Positions 23,213 through 32,948 of a DNA stretch of 64,000 nucleotides are shown one piece after another (the first letter of the stretch is position 1; each line of letters opens with the position of its first letter). This DNA is from Podospora pseudocomata (Eukaryota; Ascomycota; Sordariomycetes; Sordariales; Podosporaceae), in contig NW_026946363.1 in the NCBI RefSeq assembly GCF_035222375.1, positions 2,480,001 to 2,544,000 of the forward strand, written 5' to 3'. The translations under genes were made by a program, and so were the position numbers. A model generated the notes under the pieces. That model saw nothing but the letters and a program-made list of their open reading frames with translations. It searched no databases and was not told where the DNA came from.

Positions 23213-23639
23213 GCTTAATTGAGTGGAAGAATGATATTATGAGGGAGGTTTGCCGGTGGAGGAGGCGAGTAGAAGTTTGAGGTGAGACTAGCGGGTGATG
23301 GGTGTGGTTAGATAGGGAGAGAAAGAGTAATAGTGAGAGTTGAATCAAGTGGGTACGAGTTTTACGATGGTTGGGCAGTAACGGTCGGGTGATGAGTTGG
23401 TGCTTGCACTGCTGGGTCGTGCCGTCTTCTTGTTCTAGTGAGGAGAAATCCCTCGTGTTTTTATCTAACTCTCTCCTTTTTCTCTCTCTCTCTTTTTTTT
23501 TTTTTTTTTTTTTCTCATTTTGAAAAATATGTTGCGAAACTGTCAAAATGATTTTCAGTGAGATAACTATATAACTGTTGGGAACAAAAAAAAGTTTTTT
23601 GGGTGGTGTGTTTACGATACAGCTGTTGTCGTCGGTGGA
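23213..23639. other. gene-free stretch between 5S gene and LTR
   Basis: Contains a long CT/T tract at about 23,475-23,513, with a run of some 22 T, and a short A tract at 23,586-23,594. No gene seen. Confidence 0.45.
23233..23240 (-). promoter_or_regulatory. TATA-like element of the 5S gene
   Basis: ATAATATC-like sequence about 21-28 bases upstream of the 5S start at 23,212. Filamentous ascomycete 5S genes are known to need a TATA element near -29 to -26. Position and AT content fit; the match is weaker than for the other 5S gene. Confidence 0.5.
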
Positions 23640-24156
23640 ATAAGTGTTACGTCCCAAGCGTAATACTCCTGTACAGGAACCACTGGGTGGTACCCGAGGT
23701 GCTGGGCACCTCAGCCAATCATTGGGCCAGGGATGGAAAGACCCATAAGCCCCCATACGACCAATCAGGAGGTGCTCAGTCTGATCAGTGGCCAAGACCA
23801 CTGAGCACACTGAGCACATTGATCATGAAAGGTTGCTCAGTCTGCTCAGCCGCCAAGACCACTGAGCACACTGAGCAAGGTACAAAGATACTTCAGAAAT
23901 ATATGTAGATAGCTTGACATAAATAGGGGGGAGTGCCGGGCGCTCCCCGTGTCGAGGAATCTGATTCCTCATGCAAGCAATTCAAGTTCATTTGTCTACA
24001 ATCTACTTTCAGTAGCTCTTTGTTAGAACAACCTGTTGTTGACAGTGAACCCATGTCTGAGACGCTTGCCACAACCTTCGATTATCCTGTCATATTCACC
24101 TCTGGCGTACTGCCTTGCAGTCTGTATCCATTTCTGGTGCAGGTTGTAACAATAAG
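23640..24156. mobile_element. solo LTR of an LTR retrotransposon
   Basis: A 507-bp element (23,645-24,151) begins with TGTTAC and ends with the exact complement GTAACA. It is flanked on both sides by the same 5 bases ATAAG (23,640-23,644 and 24,152-24,156), a typical integrase target duplication. No internal retroelement coding sequence lies beside it, so it is a solo LTR left by recombination. Inside, a unit of about 55 bp containing CCAAGACCACTGAGCACACT is duplicated in tandem (about 23,771-23,880), and a CATAAATAG box near 23,918 could be the old promoter, suggesting + orientation. Family (Gypsy or Copia) cannot be told from the LTR alone. The intact ends and perfect duplication suggest a fairly recent origin. 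Confidence 0.85.
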
Positions 24157-24230
24157 CTGTGCACAAATGTTGGTTGCCCCTTGTTACCAGCCCCTGGAAT
24201 CGTTGCACAATGTCAACAATAACCACGTTG

Positions 24231-26537
24231 CTATAGCTCTTCAACAGCATCACAAAACTCATCACTTCCCTCAGATTCTTCTTCATCGTCTTTGCTGATA
24301 CTTTCCAGCAGCTCATTAAACGCCTGACGAAGCTCCGCTGTCGACTCTCGCTGGTTGAAGATTTCGATGGGCGTCTTCATCTTCTGACCGCCGTCCAGAT
24401 CATCAGCAAGCCCCCGCATCTTGGCGTCTGTAAAGATTTTGAGCATCTCGACATCGGCAACTGCCGCCAAGTAGTGAAGAATACTCTTCCCGTCTCGGTT
24501 TTTATAGCGATAATCACTACCGCGCTCAAGTAGAATTCTGACGTTTTCGTGCCGCGAGTAGAAGACAGCATAGATGAGGGGTGTGTCACCATCCTTGTCA
24601 ACATGATTGACATTAGCACCATGCTCGACGAGTAAAGTTACTGCATTTGGGCTCGTTCGCGAAGCGGCAAAACAGAGAGGTGTCGCGCCTCTCCATGTCT
24701 CGCAATTGACATCGGCGCCATGTTGCCTGAGCAATGACACAATCCTACCGTCAACGGCATGCCCTATTGCGTTTACAGCACAAATGATTGGTGTTGTGCC
24801 GCGATCATCAATGACCGCATTCACATCTGCACCGGCCTCAACGAGCAGTTTGGCTACCTCGTAGTGGCTGAACCAACATGCTTGAAATAGGGGTGGCGTC
24901 CCGTGTTCCTTTTTCAACGATACCGACGCGCCCGCCCTCAGGAGTTTCGAGACGGCTTCTGTGTCTCCCTTAAATGCTGCCATATCAAGTGGGCTCCATG
25001 TGCTCTCCGGATCAACATGGTTCAAGTAAGAGAGGTACTCCGGCTTGCCGAGAGCTTCTTCAAGATTCGCATGTAGCACTCCGCTGACAATAAGGTGTAA
25101 AGGAGATAACTGAATACTTTCGAAGGCGGGTATCAACTCTATGAGCTCGTGGGACCCAGGTCTGCCGGACAGGTGTATCTGAATCGCTTCGTATAAGACC
25201 TTGGGGTCCCTGTCAGCCTCAGCGAATGGGTCAGCCCCTGCTTGTAATAGAAGTCGAATCATGGGGATGTTGACCCTATAAAGGGCTGCGAGCAATGGGG
25301 TCTCGTCGGTACTGCCTCGAACGTCGTATACAGATGCACGCTTGTCTTGAAGTAATTGTCTGACCCCTTCGACATTCCCTCTTTCAATGCAACCAAAGAT
25401 GTTTGTGGCCGTGCCCGGTGTTCCAGTTTCCAGACGGTTGAACATGCGGATGTTTAACTCGGGTGTGCCATGCATATTGCTTGAAAAGAAGGCTGATATG
25501 CCTCCTCGGTATAGCCAGTTCGGGCAGTTGTAGTGTAGCATGACCTCTTTAGCCCGGGGCAAGTTTGTGTTGACACAAGCCTGAGACGTGCATTCTCCGC
25601 CGATAGAGCCACCAGACACTCTAACCACCAGGCCGAATAATGACAACTTCCAGGTGTTGTACTGTAGCGAATAGTTCGCTATTACGTGACATCGACAGGG
25701 ACAATGGAAATCGCAGCGACGACGACGTTGACGGTGGCGGTTACATGAGGCCTGCGGATATGTGTTTCGTGCTTCGATACCTTCATTTTCCATAGCGCGA
25801 TCGTTCGACTGTCGCAGGCTGGCAAGACAATCCTCCAATCTCGCCATCTGTCGAAGAATTGGATCTCTCACTTCGGACAGCATATTGGTTCTCAGTTCTT
25901 CGACCTTGGAGACCACCTCTGGCATTATCTCGCTCGCCAAAGCATGGGAAATGTGGGACTTGAGCTCAGCTGTCGACCGTTCAACCGCCGCGCCGATACC
26001 AAGAGACACCCGGCTTCAACAGCAACATTACAGTCAGCAGCGCTAACCTCACAGCCATAGTGAAGACACTCACATATTCTGCACAACCAACAATCGATAG
26101 ATCGCTACCGTAGCGCTCTTCAAGCTCTTTCTCAAACCAGCTACCGTGGTACTTTGTCTCAACCAGGCCAACTTCCTCCTCTTCCCTAGATCTTCCGGCT
26201 TCCGCTCCCCGCTCTCCAGCCCGTTTCCATCGATAATATTCTCAATCACCTTCTCAATCCTCCCAATAACCACAGTCGCGTCTTCAAAGAGCCCGACCAG
26301 CGCCTCAGTAACAGACGCAAACGATGCCGACTTGAGAGCCTCCTCTGATAACCCAAGATACATCTCCCTCAGCCCCGCTTCTGTCTCCTCAAAAAATTGC
26401 TGTGAACGCCGGAGGTCATCAAGCAAGCGGTGGAGGCCTTCGGGTGCCTCGCGCCAGGTGTCGACGAGGGAGTAAATCGTGGATGAGGTGCGGATAACAA
26501 TGGTTGAGACTCCGAGGATAGCCCCTAGGACCTCCAT
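24231..26537 (-). CDS. Helo-like/ankyrin-repeat protein
   Basis: Exon 1 (26,537-26,074) and exon 2 (26,013-24,231), joined over a 60-nt GT-AG intron (GTGAGT donor), encode 748 residues. The N-terminus (MEVLGAILGVSTIVIRTSST) and following 150 residues fit the helical Helo-like/PigL-type N-terminal domain used by many fungal NLRs and related proteins. Next come a helical stretch, a Cys/His-rich patch (CDFHCPCRCH) with a downstream FGLVVRVSGGSIGGECTS segment common in fungal ankyrin proteins, and eight or so ankyrin repeats (about 370-690, e.g. TPPLFQACWFSHYEVAKLL, TPLIYAVFYSRHENVRILL), then an acidic tail (DDEEESEGSDEF). No NTPase domain is present. It is plausibly a signalling or immune-type adaptor; that role is inferred from architecture only. 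It starts right next to the solo LTR at its 3' side. Confidence 0.85.
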
Positions 26538-27147
26538 CGTGTGATTAGTCGAAGAACTGGAGTGGTAGAGATGCTCGGGCGAACAAAAAACGGCGTGCTA
26601 CAGTCCACGTGTATTTCCCAGGGGCTGGACATTGTAATGGAGGCACGACGCCCTATCAGTGACCCCGCTTCGGCGGCAATGCCGTGACCACTCAGTTAAT
26701 ATCGAATAAATTGGCAAATAGTCGCAATTCATGCACGGGAGGGAGAGACATGAGCCCGTCGTAAAGTTGCAGAGCACGAGCGCAGCCTTGCTGCAGAAGG
26801 GTTGGCATGCGATAGAGACTATGTATGGCATCCCAAGACAAAGACCTTTTGAAGCCCTTGTATTCCATTCAGGATCCTGTGGGTAGTCGTCGTCGTCGTC
26901 ATTACCGTCGAACCCTCTGCCACTATCGTCCACCTCCGGGTTGCATCTCGTTCTTGAGCGTGGTTATATACTTGGTGGCTGTGCCGGGGTACTTCCTTGG
27001 GTGTAATGGCGATGGTAGCGATTAGGGGTTGTAAGTAGTAATAGGGAGCTCAAGTGATGTAGACGCGGATCTATGGCACTTGATGAGTGACAGTCTACCA
27101 AGACTCCTCAAAAAACAAGAGGAAAAAGAGAAAGAAGAGAGGTAAAA
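26538..27147. other. gene-free region
   Basis: No supported gene; presumably contains the promoter of the leftward ankyrin gene. A purine-rich A/G tract lies at 27,110-27,142 next to the 5S terminator. Confidence 0.45.
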
Positions 27148-27266
27148 ACATACAACACCAGGGATTCCCCAGTGGTCACCCACCTGAGTACTGATCTGGC
27201 CCTTTCAAGCTTATCTAGGGCAGAGCGGACGGGATGCCGAGTTTTCTTGAAGGTATGGTCGTATGT
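27148..27266 (-). rRNA. 5S ribosomal RNA, type 1
   Basis: A 119-nt gene transcribed leftward from 27,266 (ACATACGACCATACC) to 27,148 (GGTGTTGTATGT), with five T in the terminator. It has the control region CATCCCGTCCGCTCT. Helix II is CCUUCAAG with CUUGAAAGG; helix III pairs GGCA with UGCC, where the other copy has GGGA with UCCC. The 5S genes of filamentous ascomycetes are dispersed single genes of several types, which this fits. Confidence 0.95.
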
Positions 27267-27698
27267 GATGTCTTATGTCCAAAGTTGGACTTATATAGAT
27301 TGTCTTGAAGGAGCGAGGTTGAAAAGCTGCAGGTGCTATGTGAAAGAGGTATATATCGAAGGCCCCACCTGGGAGCAAAAATGGCATTTTCAGCGGGGAG
27401 TTGTATTGGTTTTGATAAATAGCACGTAGTCAGAAAAGGGAACGAGAGATACTGCAGTAAAAACACACAGGTCTGAAAAGATGGTGTTGGGGGTGGATGT
27501 TGATCTAAACATGCAGTGGCTATTTGTAGAAGGGGACAAAAGTAAGTGCCAAACGGGGACCAGATATTCGTGTTGTCCAGCCGTGATTTGGACCGACTCG
27601 ATCTACCTTTGCAAGGTAGATATATCTCTTCGCCCCCTACATCCCCACCCCCTCCACACCCGCATGTGTATGAATCAAGCTAAAGCCCTTCGTCCCCC
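27267..27698. other. gene-free stretch between 5S gene and tyrosinase fragment
   Basis: No gene recognised. The missing C-terminal part of the tyrosinase remnant would be expected here but is not found in any frame. Confidence 0.4.
27292..27297 (-). promoter_or_regulatory. TATA element of the 5S gene
   Basis: TATATA (in TATATAAG on the minus strand) lies 26-31 bases upstream of the 5S start at 27,266, the position known to be needed for 5S transcription in Neurospora. Confidence 0.75.
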
Positions 27699-28145
27699 TC
27701 ACCTTCTCATGAGTATAACCCAACAGATGAATGTGCGATTCAACATCCAAATGCTCCTGGAGCCAGAACCATCACTCCACTCGTATGTCTTCCTCGTCAA
27801 GTTGGAAGGAGGCCCTTTCTTGGCCGACTCTTTGGACATTTCGTCCCAAAAAGGCATTTCAAAACTCTCATCTTCTAACACGTTTCGAAGGGCACGTTCC
27901 AGACGAAGGATATAGGCGCGGTGCCAGAGGGGGGAAAGGACGTTGCCGTGCTGACAGTACCATGCTGGGATTCCGTGGTAGCTTGCGATTTGGGCGAAGA
28001 GATCCGGATGACTTGATGGAAGCGCTTGGATTCTCTGAACTCCACGGACGAGGAGGTCGAGATCTTTGGGGCAAAGCTTGGTGACATCCTGCCGCAGATG
28101 GTGTTGAGAACCGCGAATGATCTCTGAGGGTTGCGAGGAAGACAT
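27699..28145 (-). pseudogene. tyrosinase, N-terminal fragment
   Basis: ATG at 28,145 opens a 148-codon frame. Residues 1-105 match the start of fungal tyrosinases: LRQDVTKLCPKDLDLLVRGV, QIASYHGIP, and the CuA region with YCQHGNVLSPLWHRAYILRLE, followed by FEMPFWDEMSKES. The histidines of YHG, QHG and WHR are the expected copper-A ligands. After about residue 115 similarity ends, and the frame runs to a stop through unrelated sequence. The CuB half (about 300 further residues in the family) is absent downstream, where a 5S gene lies. Without CuB the product could not be an active phenol oxidase, so it is most likely a truncated remnant. Confidence 0.7.
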
Positions 28146-28938
28146 GGTGGCTAGCTGAGCTGAAGGTTTATTGAGGGAATGATGGCCGTGAACTCGAATG
28201 CCTCTGGATGTCTGGAGAGGTTGCTCACATCTCCCTGCCTACTTGTACGCCAAGATCACGATCCGTCAAAGACATATCGAAGTGCCGTTCCAAAACTTTC
28301 CTCCTCCTCGCTGCCCACCTAACGACTCCATGATGCTATTCTTCACTCGAAGGTACCCACCACAAGGCTGATTCAATCTCAGCTGAAAGTCTAGAACTTT
28401 ATGTAGTAAAAGACTCTCCCCCCAAAGGTGTGGATGTCGAGGAGCATGCATATAGTAGGAGAGGTGGAATAATCCTGGTGATATTAGTGTTTGTCTGTTC
28501 AGAGGCTTACCAAGTGGGTAAACTTTGATACATCTGACATGATCGCCGACACGACCATGGCAAATACATCCCCTTTCCTGCCAAAACCACGAAAACATAT
28601 CGCCCTCTCAGATGAGAACATCCTACCAAATCCCATCCTCTATACATCGTCCATCATACACATCGCCAAACTCCCATTATATATCCCACAATGCGCAACC
28701 AAATTCCAATATCCTGCAATCTCCCTTATTCACTCTTCCCAATATAGCCATCCTTCCTACTCCCCCCTCCTCCCCCGTCTCGGCGCCTGAGGCGGCGCAG
28801 CACCAATCCTCTCCTCCCTCGTCCTCCCCCCCGTCCTCGTCTCCGGCGTCACCATCTCCTGCCCCTGCCCCCTCCCCCTCCCACCAGCACCACCAGCAGC
28901 AGCCCTCACCCTTCCCCCCATAACCGGCGGCGGCCCCA
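28146..28938. other. gene-free region
   Basis: Upstream region of the tyrosinase remnant on the left and 3' flank of the next leftward gene on the right. From 28,745 it is strongly pyrimidine-rich on the + strand (CCTCCTCC-like), producing long accidental Gly/Arg or Pro/Ser frames. Confidence 0.45.
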
Positions 28939-29715
28939 TCACCTCCCCTCCCTCTCCCTCTCCCTCTCCCTCTCCCTCTCCCTCGCACTCCTCCTCACCG
29001 GCCCACCACCCCCCCTAACACCACTCGGCGTCTCCATCTCCCCATGTCCCCCCATCCTAGCCTGCGCCCTCGTCAGCGGCACCCCCGTACTCGGCGGCAG
29101 CGGCGGCGCACTCATCATTTCAACATCCTCATCCCCATCCCCACCCTGCACAGGCGTTTGCTGTCCCTGAAAAGACAAGCTCACCTGTCTAGCTTGCTGT
29201 TGCGCTCTCGCATAATACGATATCTCCTCCTCTTCTTCCGACTCCGATTGTTGAGGCAACGGTGGCGGGGAGGGAGGAGAAGAAGAAGGAATAACCCGTC
29301 TTCTCGTCTCAGGGACGCCAAGCGATCGACGCTCCTCCCTATCCCGACGAGCAACAAACCGGGCTTGGATCCGCTCCTTCTCCGCCAGGCGGTCCTCGTA
29401 GTCGGCTATGTCTTCGGGGGTGATCATTAGGGTTGTTAGAGGGCGGCGGAGCATGATTGCGGTTTCGATATGGGCGTCGTGGAGGGGTATCAAAGGGTCG
29501 ATCGGTTGGGTAAGTGGTCGCGGGTGGGTGGTATATCGACTATAGTACTCGCTCGCTGTTTCGTACAAAATGCGCAGTGTAAAAAATGCCCAGAAATCCT
29601 GGTTGTCAAAGTTGCGAAAGAATCTTGTGGTCGAGAGAGAGCTCAGGAAGCTGGTCGTCGCTTTATCGGACGCGCTGTTGCGCTTATCGAGAATTTGAAA
29701 AGCGCGCCGCCGGAG
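28939..29715 (-). CDS. uncharacterised fungal protein, 5' end unresolved
   Basis: The frame is open from 29,715 to a stop at 28,939. It reads convincingly from about FFRNFDNQDFWAFFTLRIL through YETASEYYSRYTTHPRPLTQ, PLIPLHDAHIETAIMLRRPL and ITPEDIADYEDRLAEKERIQ, then becomes Ser/Pro- and Glu-rich and ends in an (Arg-Glu)n tail coded by a CCCTCT hexamer repeat. There is no ATG before that conserved-looking block, so a first exon must lie upstream; a GTAAGT donor on the minus strand near 29,757 and an AAG acceptor near 29,685 would join in phase with an upstream ATG, but this is only one option. I do not recognise the family. The acidic EEEEE tract and coiled coil suggest a nuclear or scaffold protein at most. 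Confidence 0.55.
   Translation of the reverse strand, partial: LRRRAFQILDKRNSASDKATTSFLSSLSTTRFFRNFDNQDFWAFFTLRILYETASEYYSRYTTHPRPLTQPIDPLIPLHDAHIETAIMLRRPLTTLMITPEDIADYEDRLAEKERIQARFVARRDREERRSLGVPETRRRVIPSSSPPSPPPLPQQSESEEEEEISYYARAQQQARQVSLSFQGQQTPVQGGDGDEDVEMMSAPPLPPSTGVPLTRAQARMGGHGEMETPSGVRGGGGPVRRSAREREREREREREGR
28945..28986. repeat. CCCTCT hexamer microsatellite in coding sequence
   Basis: About six to seven tandem CCCTCT units on the + strand, coding alternating Arg-Glu at the C-terminus of the leftward gene. Length polymorphism would change protein length without shifting frame. Confidence 0.8.
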
Positions 29716-30080
29716 TTAAAGTGGCAGTCAAAGATGTCAGGGTTAGGGTCACTTACACGCCTCACTTTTACCCTCTCTGGACAGACCGACCTATGCTTAT
29801 GATGGTGGCACTGGTCATTTCCTTTACATATTTTCCATAACGTGCGCTTCATCATTCTGCGGTTCTCTCTATTCTGAACTGAGCGTAACATACAAGTCAC
29901 CGCTCGGTGCCTAAACGAAACGAAGCCATTCCCATTATTCTACTCGACAGAACTTTGGATTCCAGTCCAACGACCGTTCTGTCCAGATCAACCCCCCTCT
30001 ATCATGTAATACAGTGCCGGAAAATACCCCAAAAAACTTCACATACACCCAAAAACTGCCTTTCTCTCCATCCTCCAAAT
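29716..30080. other. intergenic region with a telomere-like motif
   Basis: Probably holds the first exon and promoter of the leftward gene to its left. GGGTTAGGGT lies at 29,740-29,749. Confidence 0.4.
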
Positions 30081-31505
30081 CTACTCTCCGCTCCTGGGCG
30101 CAAACCCCAGCTTCTTCTCCTCAACATGAAACATGGTCCAGTGAGCCTTGAAGAAAACATTTCCATAAATGGCAAAAGGGAAGCCCCTCGAGCTCTGAAC
30201 ACCACCATAGCAGATGGTTGCAGTAGCAGGGTCATCCAAATCAGCCGGGGCAAAGTTGATCAGTTCACCGGGAATCACAGCCTTGTAGCTGCTAATGTAC
30301 AGAGTAAGATCTGGCAAGGTGGAGTTGCAGGGGAAGACCCAGCCGCCGTAGATCTTGGAGTCGTAAGCATTCGCAACCTGGCGGTAATAAGCCTGGACGA
30401 TGGCCTCGGGAATCATAAGGAGAGTGGTGCCCGTGTCAGCAATGGCAGGGTGCTCGAGAGGAACGACAATGTCCGAGATGGCGCTGTTTGTGCCGTTGAA
30501 CCCGGTGGAAAAGGCCGTGCCCTTGAACTTCCAGTAGCCGCTGGCGGCGTCGACGGGGATCATGGTGAGGTTGCCGAGGTACTCTGTCTCGTCAATGAAG
30601 CCGAAGTTGTAGTTACCCTCTGTTTCGTGGTTAGCAAGACAATCTGGCAAAGAGAGGGACCAGGACATACCCGCTGCCTTGCGGATGTTGGCGGTGAAAA
30701 GGGGCATGGCCAGCGACTTCAAGGCGTTGTCAATGAACGTCTTCTGCTTGTTCGGGCGGACCATGTTGATGGACTGGAAGCCAAGTCCCAAGATACCCGA
30801 GGAATGCTCATCGCGGGTGAAGGACGAGGAAACCTGGTTAGCGGTCTCTACCGCCTGATTCTCCACCTTGATACCCCCCACGTCGACCGTGTCAAGGTAG
30901 ACCTCGCCGGATGAACCACTGCCGTCACCATAACGAATGGACCAAGTGTGGTTCTGGAGCTTTTGTGCCGATGTGCTGTTGTCGATGTGGAACAACTTCT
31001 GTCCACCTTGCTGAGACACGGGCGTGTTGCTGCTGAACACCCACAGATCAGAGGATCCCGTGTCGAAGCAAAGGGGGAGCGTCTGAGGAGGGTTCCCAAT
31101 ATCCACCGGGGTCAAGTACTCGACGTCGAAGGGGATGGGAGTAGCAGTCACCTCTCCCTGCCCCGTATTGTTGTTATAAGGTGCTGTGGCGTTGTCGGGA
31201 GCACGGGCGGACATTAATGACCTAGCCCGCAGGTCAAAGCCGATGTCCAAGAGGATCTGGCGCAGCACCGTAAGAAGGGTCTCGGGAAGTTCAATATCGT
31301 ATTTTTCGTAGACGGCAGCGAGGGCCCTGGGGCCTTTGCCGTGCTGGTTGAAATGTACATTCTTGATCTGGGCGAGCTTGAAAGAGCGGCCCTCGATGTT
31401 GCGAGACTTGACATCAGACGGATTCGCCTGGAGGACCTGAGGAGCAGCAGCAGCCTCAGTCGCAGTCAAGAGGGACACCGCAGCCACCGCAGCCCAGAAC
31501 TTCAT
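30081..31505 (-). CDS. secreted pepsin-type aspartic protease (A1 family)
   Basis: Exon 1 (31,505-30,671) and exon 2 (30,619-30,081), joined over a 51-nt intron, encode 457 residues. Signal peptide MKFWAAVAAVSLLTATEAAA, then a propeptide of roughly 90 residues, then the mature enzyme. The two catalytic aspartates are in DTGSSDLWVF and ADTGTTLLMIP, and the flap tyrosine is in IRYGDGSGSSG. Splicing gives RKAAEGNYNFGFIDETEY, the expected family sequence; without it a non-homologous 17-residue insert would remain. NxT/S glycosylation sites are present. The single Cys pair (about FPCNST and TICYGG) is the usual C-terminal disulphide. It should digest protein in acid medium outside the cell. Family assignment is firm; substrate choice is not visible. 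Confidence 0.96.
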   Translation of the reverse strand: MKFWAAVAAVSLLTATEAAAAPQVLQANPSDVKSRNIEGRSFKLAQIKNVHFNQHGKGPRALAAVYEKYDIELPETLLTVLRQILLDIGFDLRARSLMSARAPDNATAPYNNNTGQGEVTATPIPFDVEYLTPVDIGNPPQTLPLCFDTGSSDLWVFSSNTPVSQQGGQKLFHIDNSTSAQKLQNHTWSIRYGDGSGSSGEVYLDTVDVGGIKVENQAVETANQVSSSFTRDEHSSGILGLGFQSINMVRPNKQKTFIDNALKSLAMPLFTANIRKAAGMSWSLSLPDCLANHETEGNYNFGFIDETEYLGNLTMIPVDAASGYWKFKGTAFSTGFNGTNSAISDIVVPLEHPAIADTGTTLLMIPEAIVQAYYRQVANAYDSKIYGGWVFPCNSTLPDLTLYISSYKAVIPGELINFAPADLDDPATATICYGGVQSSRGFPFAIYGNVFFKAHWTMFHVEEKKLGFAPRSGE

Positions 31506-31533
31506 AATGAATGAATGAATGAATGAATGAATG
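31504..31533. repeat. ATGA/CATT tetranucleotide repeat at the protease start codon
   Basis: About seven CATT units on the minus strand end directly at the ATG of the aspartic protease gene, so its leader is a microsatellite up to the start codon. Confidence 0.8.
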
Positions 31534-32948
31534 GCTATGCCGTCAAAGCAAAACCAAAAAGAGAACGAATGAACTGAAAACCAAAAGCAAGGGAAAAAAG
31601 AATGACGAGAGGGAGTGTGATATCCCTCGAGTGTGGTTGACGAGGGAAAACTAAGGAATGAGGTTCAAGTGAGTTCAACACTTGGCAAACAAAAAGACCA
31701 GTCTCGGTCGAGCGGTCATAGACTGATATCTAAAACCAAGGGCAGCCCGGGTTAGGTGCTCCTATTTAAAACACAAAACCCCATACCGATCAACCGGAAC
31801 GGATGGAATGCATTTCAACAAGTCAAGAGACCAAGAGGCTGTTAGCACCACTCGGTGCTCCGCAAATGAGTCTCCATTCCTGATCTTCAACGGTTCGAAA
31901 CCGCCAAAGTCGGTTTCTGCGGTTATCCCAATTTGCAGCGGTGGACCTTGGAGGAACACCTGCAGCAAACCGATCGCCCTCCAGGGACCTGTTTGGTGAC
32001 CGCTAACGGTGTGGTACGACAGAAAATCGTTGGTGGTGAAAAGGGCCGCTCGCCAACCAGCATGTCGGAATGCTGTCCCCCTTGAAATATCTCGGCCATA
32101 AAATTAAGTATAACCGGGTGACCTGCCACCAATCATCACTTGAGGGAGAAAAGCTTGTTTATTTGAAACAAAAGAACTTGAAGACGAACAAGCTCCACCG
32201 TTCTCGCATTCAAGAATTGGCCGTCATCTGTTTGTTGGTGAGCCGGTACTCCCGAGTTGAACGTCGATCGGAGGAGGGGTCTCTTCGGTTTTGCTGCCGT
32301 GGACCCTGCTCCGCCTCCGGGTCCCCTGCCGATCCGAAAATCATAAAAAAGGGAGGCCGCAGAGCTGAAGAGGTAAGTTGTGTTTGTGTATATTACACAG
32401 CGTGTCGCAACCACGTGTGCGATGCATGGCCTCAGTGTCTTGACTGTTGTGTTTGGTAAACTTGCTAAGCTCGGGCTGGATGGTGGTTGGGTGGGAGAAT
32501 GAAAAGTTTACACCCACATAACCCTAACCCGTCAACTACTCAGTGTAAGAGCGCTGCCTAAAGTCAGACCAGTTGCCACCAACTGCCAGCTCAACCTTTG
32601 GATCGTGTGTGAATGCGCTCCGGCCGCCACTCATGTGAGCTTCCTTCAGGCCTAGCAGATGACGCGGCAGCCTGACGAAAGCCTCTATTCTGAACTCGGG
32701 CACGGAGGAAATAGTTGATGGTGAGCTGTCTCGAAATTCTGGCCGGTTCTGTCGTTTTCAGCCATACTTGCCAGCTATTTCTAATCACACCTCTATCTTC
32801 TCTTTCCTTCCACAGTCTCTCTTTCAGAACTCAAGGTTGCTCGAGCGAAGTCGTACACCTAACCATACACTTCATTTCATGAACGCAAAAGAGCAAACTT
32901 CGCGTTGCGATTCAAAAAGGCCAAATCTCAGAAGAAAACCCGGAAAAG
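31534..32948. other. divergent intergenic region
   Basis: Promoter region shared by the leftward protease and the rightward WLM-protease gene. A telomere-like TAACCCTAACCC lies at 32,519-32,530. A short palindromic CGGTTTCGAACCG-like sequence lies near 31,889. No gene supported. Confidence 0.5.
32519..32530. promoter_or_regulatory. telobox-like TAACCCTAACCC
   Basis: Two exact copies of the fungal telomere unit, in the region 430 bases upstream of the WLM-protease start. Similar boxes in promoters bind Tbf1/Myb-type factors in other fungi; a role here is inferred. Confidence 0.4.

Noticed and set aside
29907-30914. A 335-codon plus-strand frame over the aspartic protease gene
   Set aside because: Antisense shadow of the protease, which has firm catalytic motifs and an intron on the other strand.
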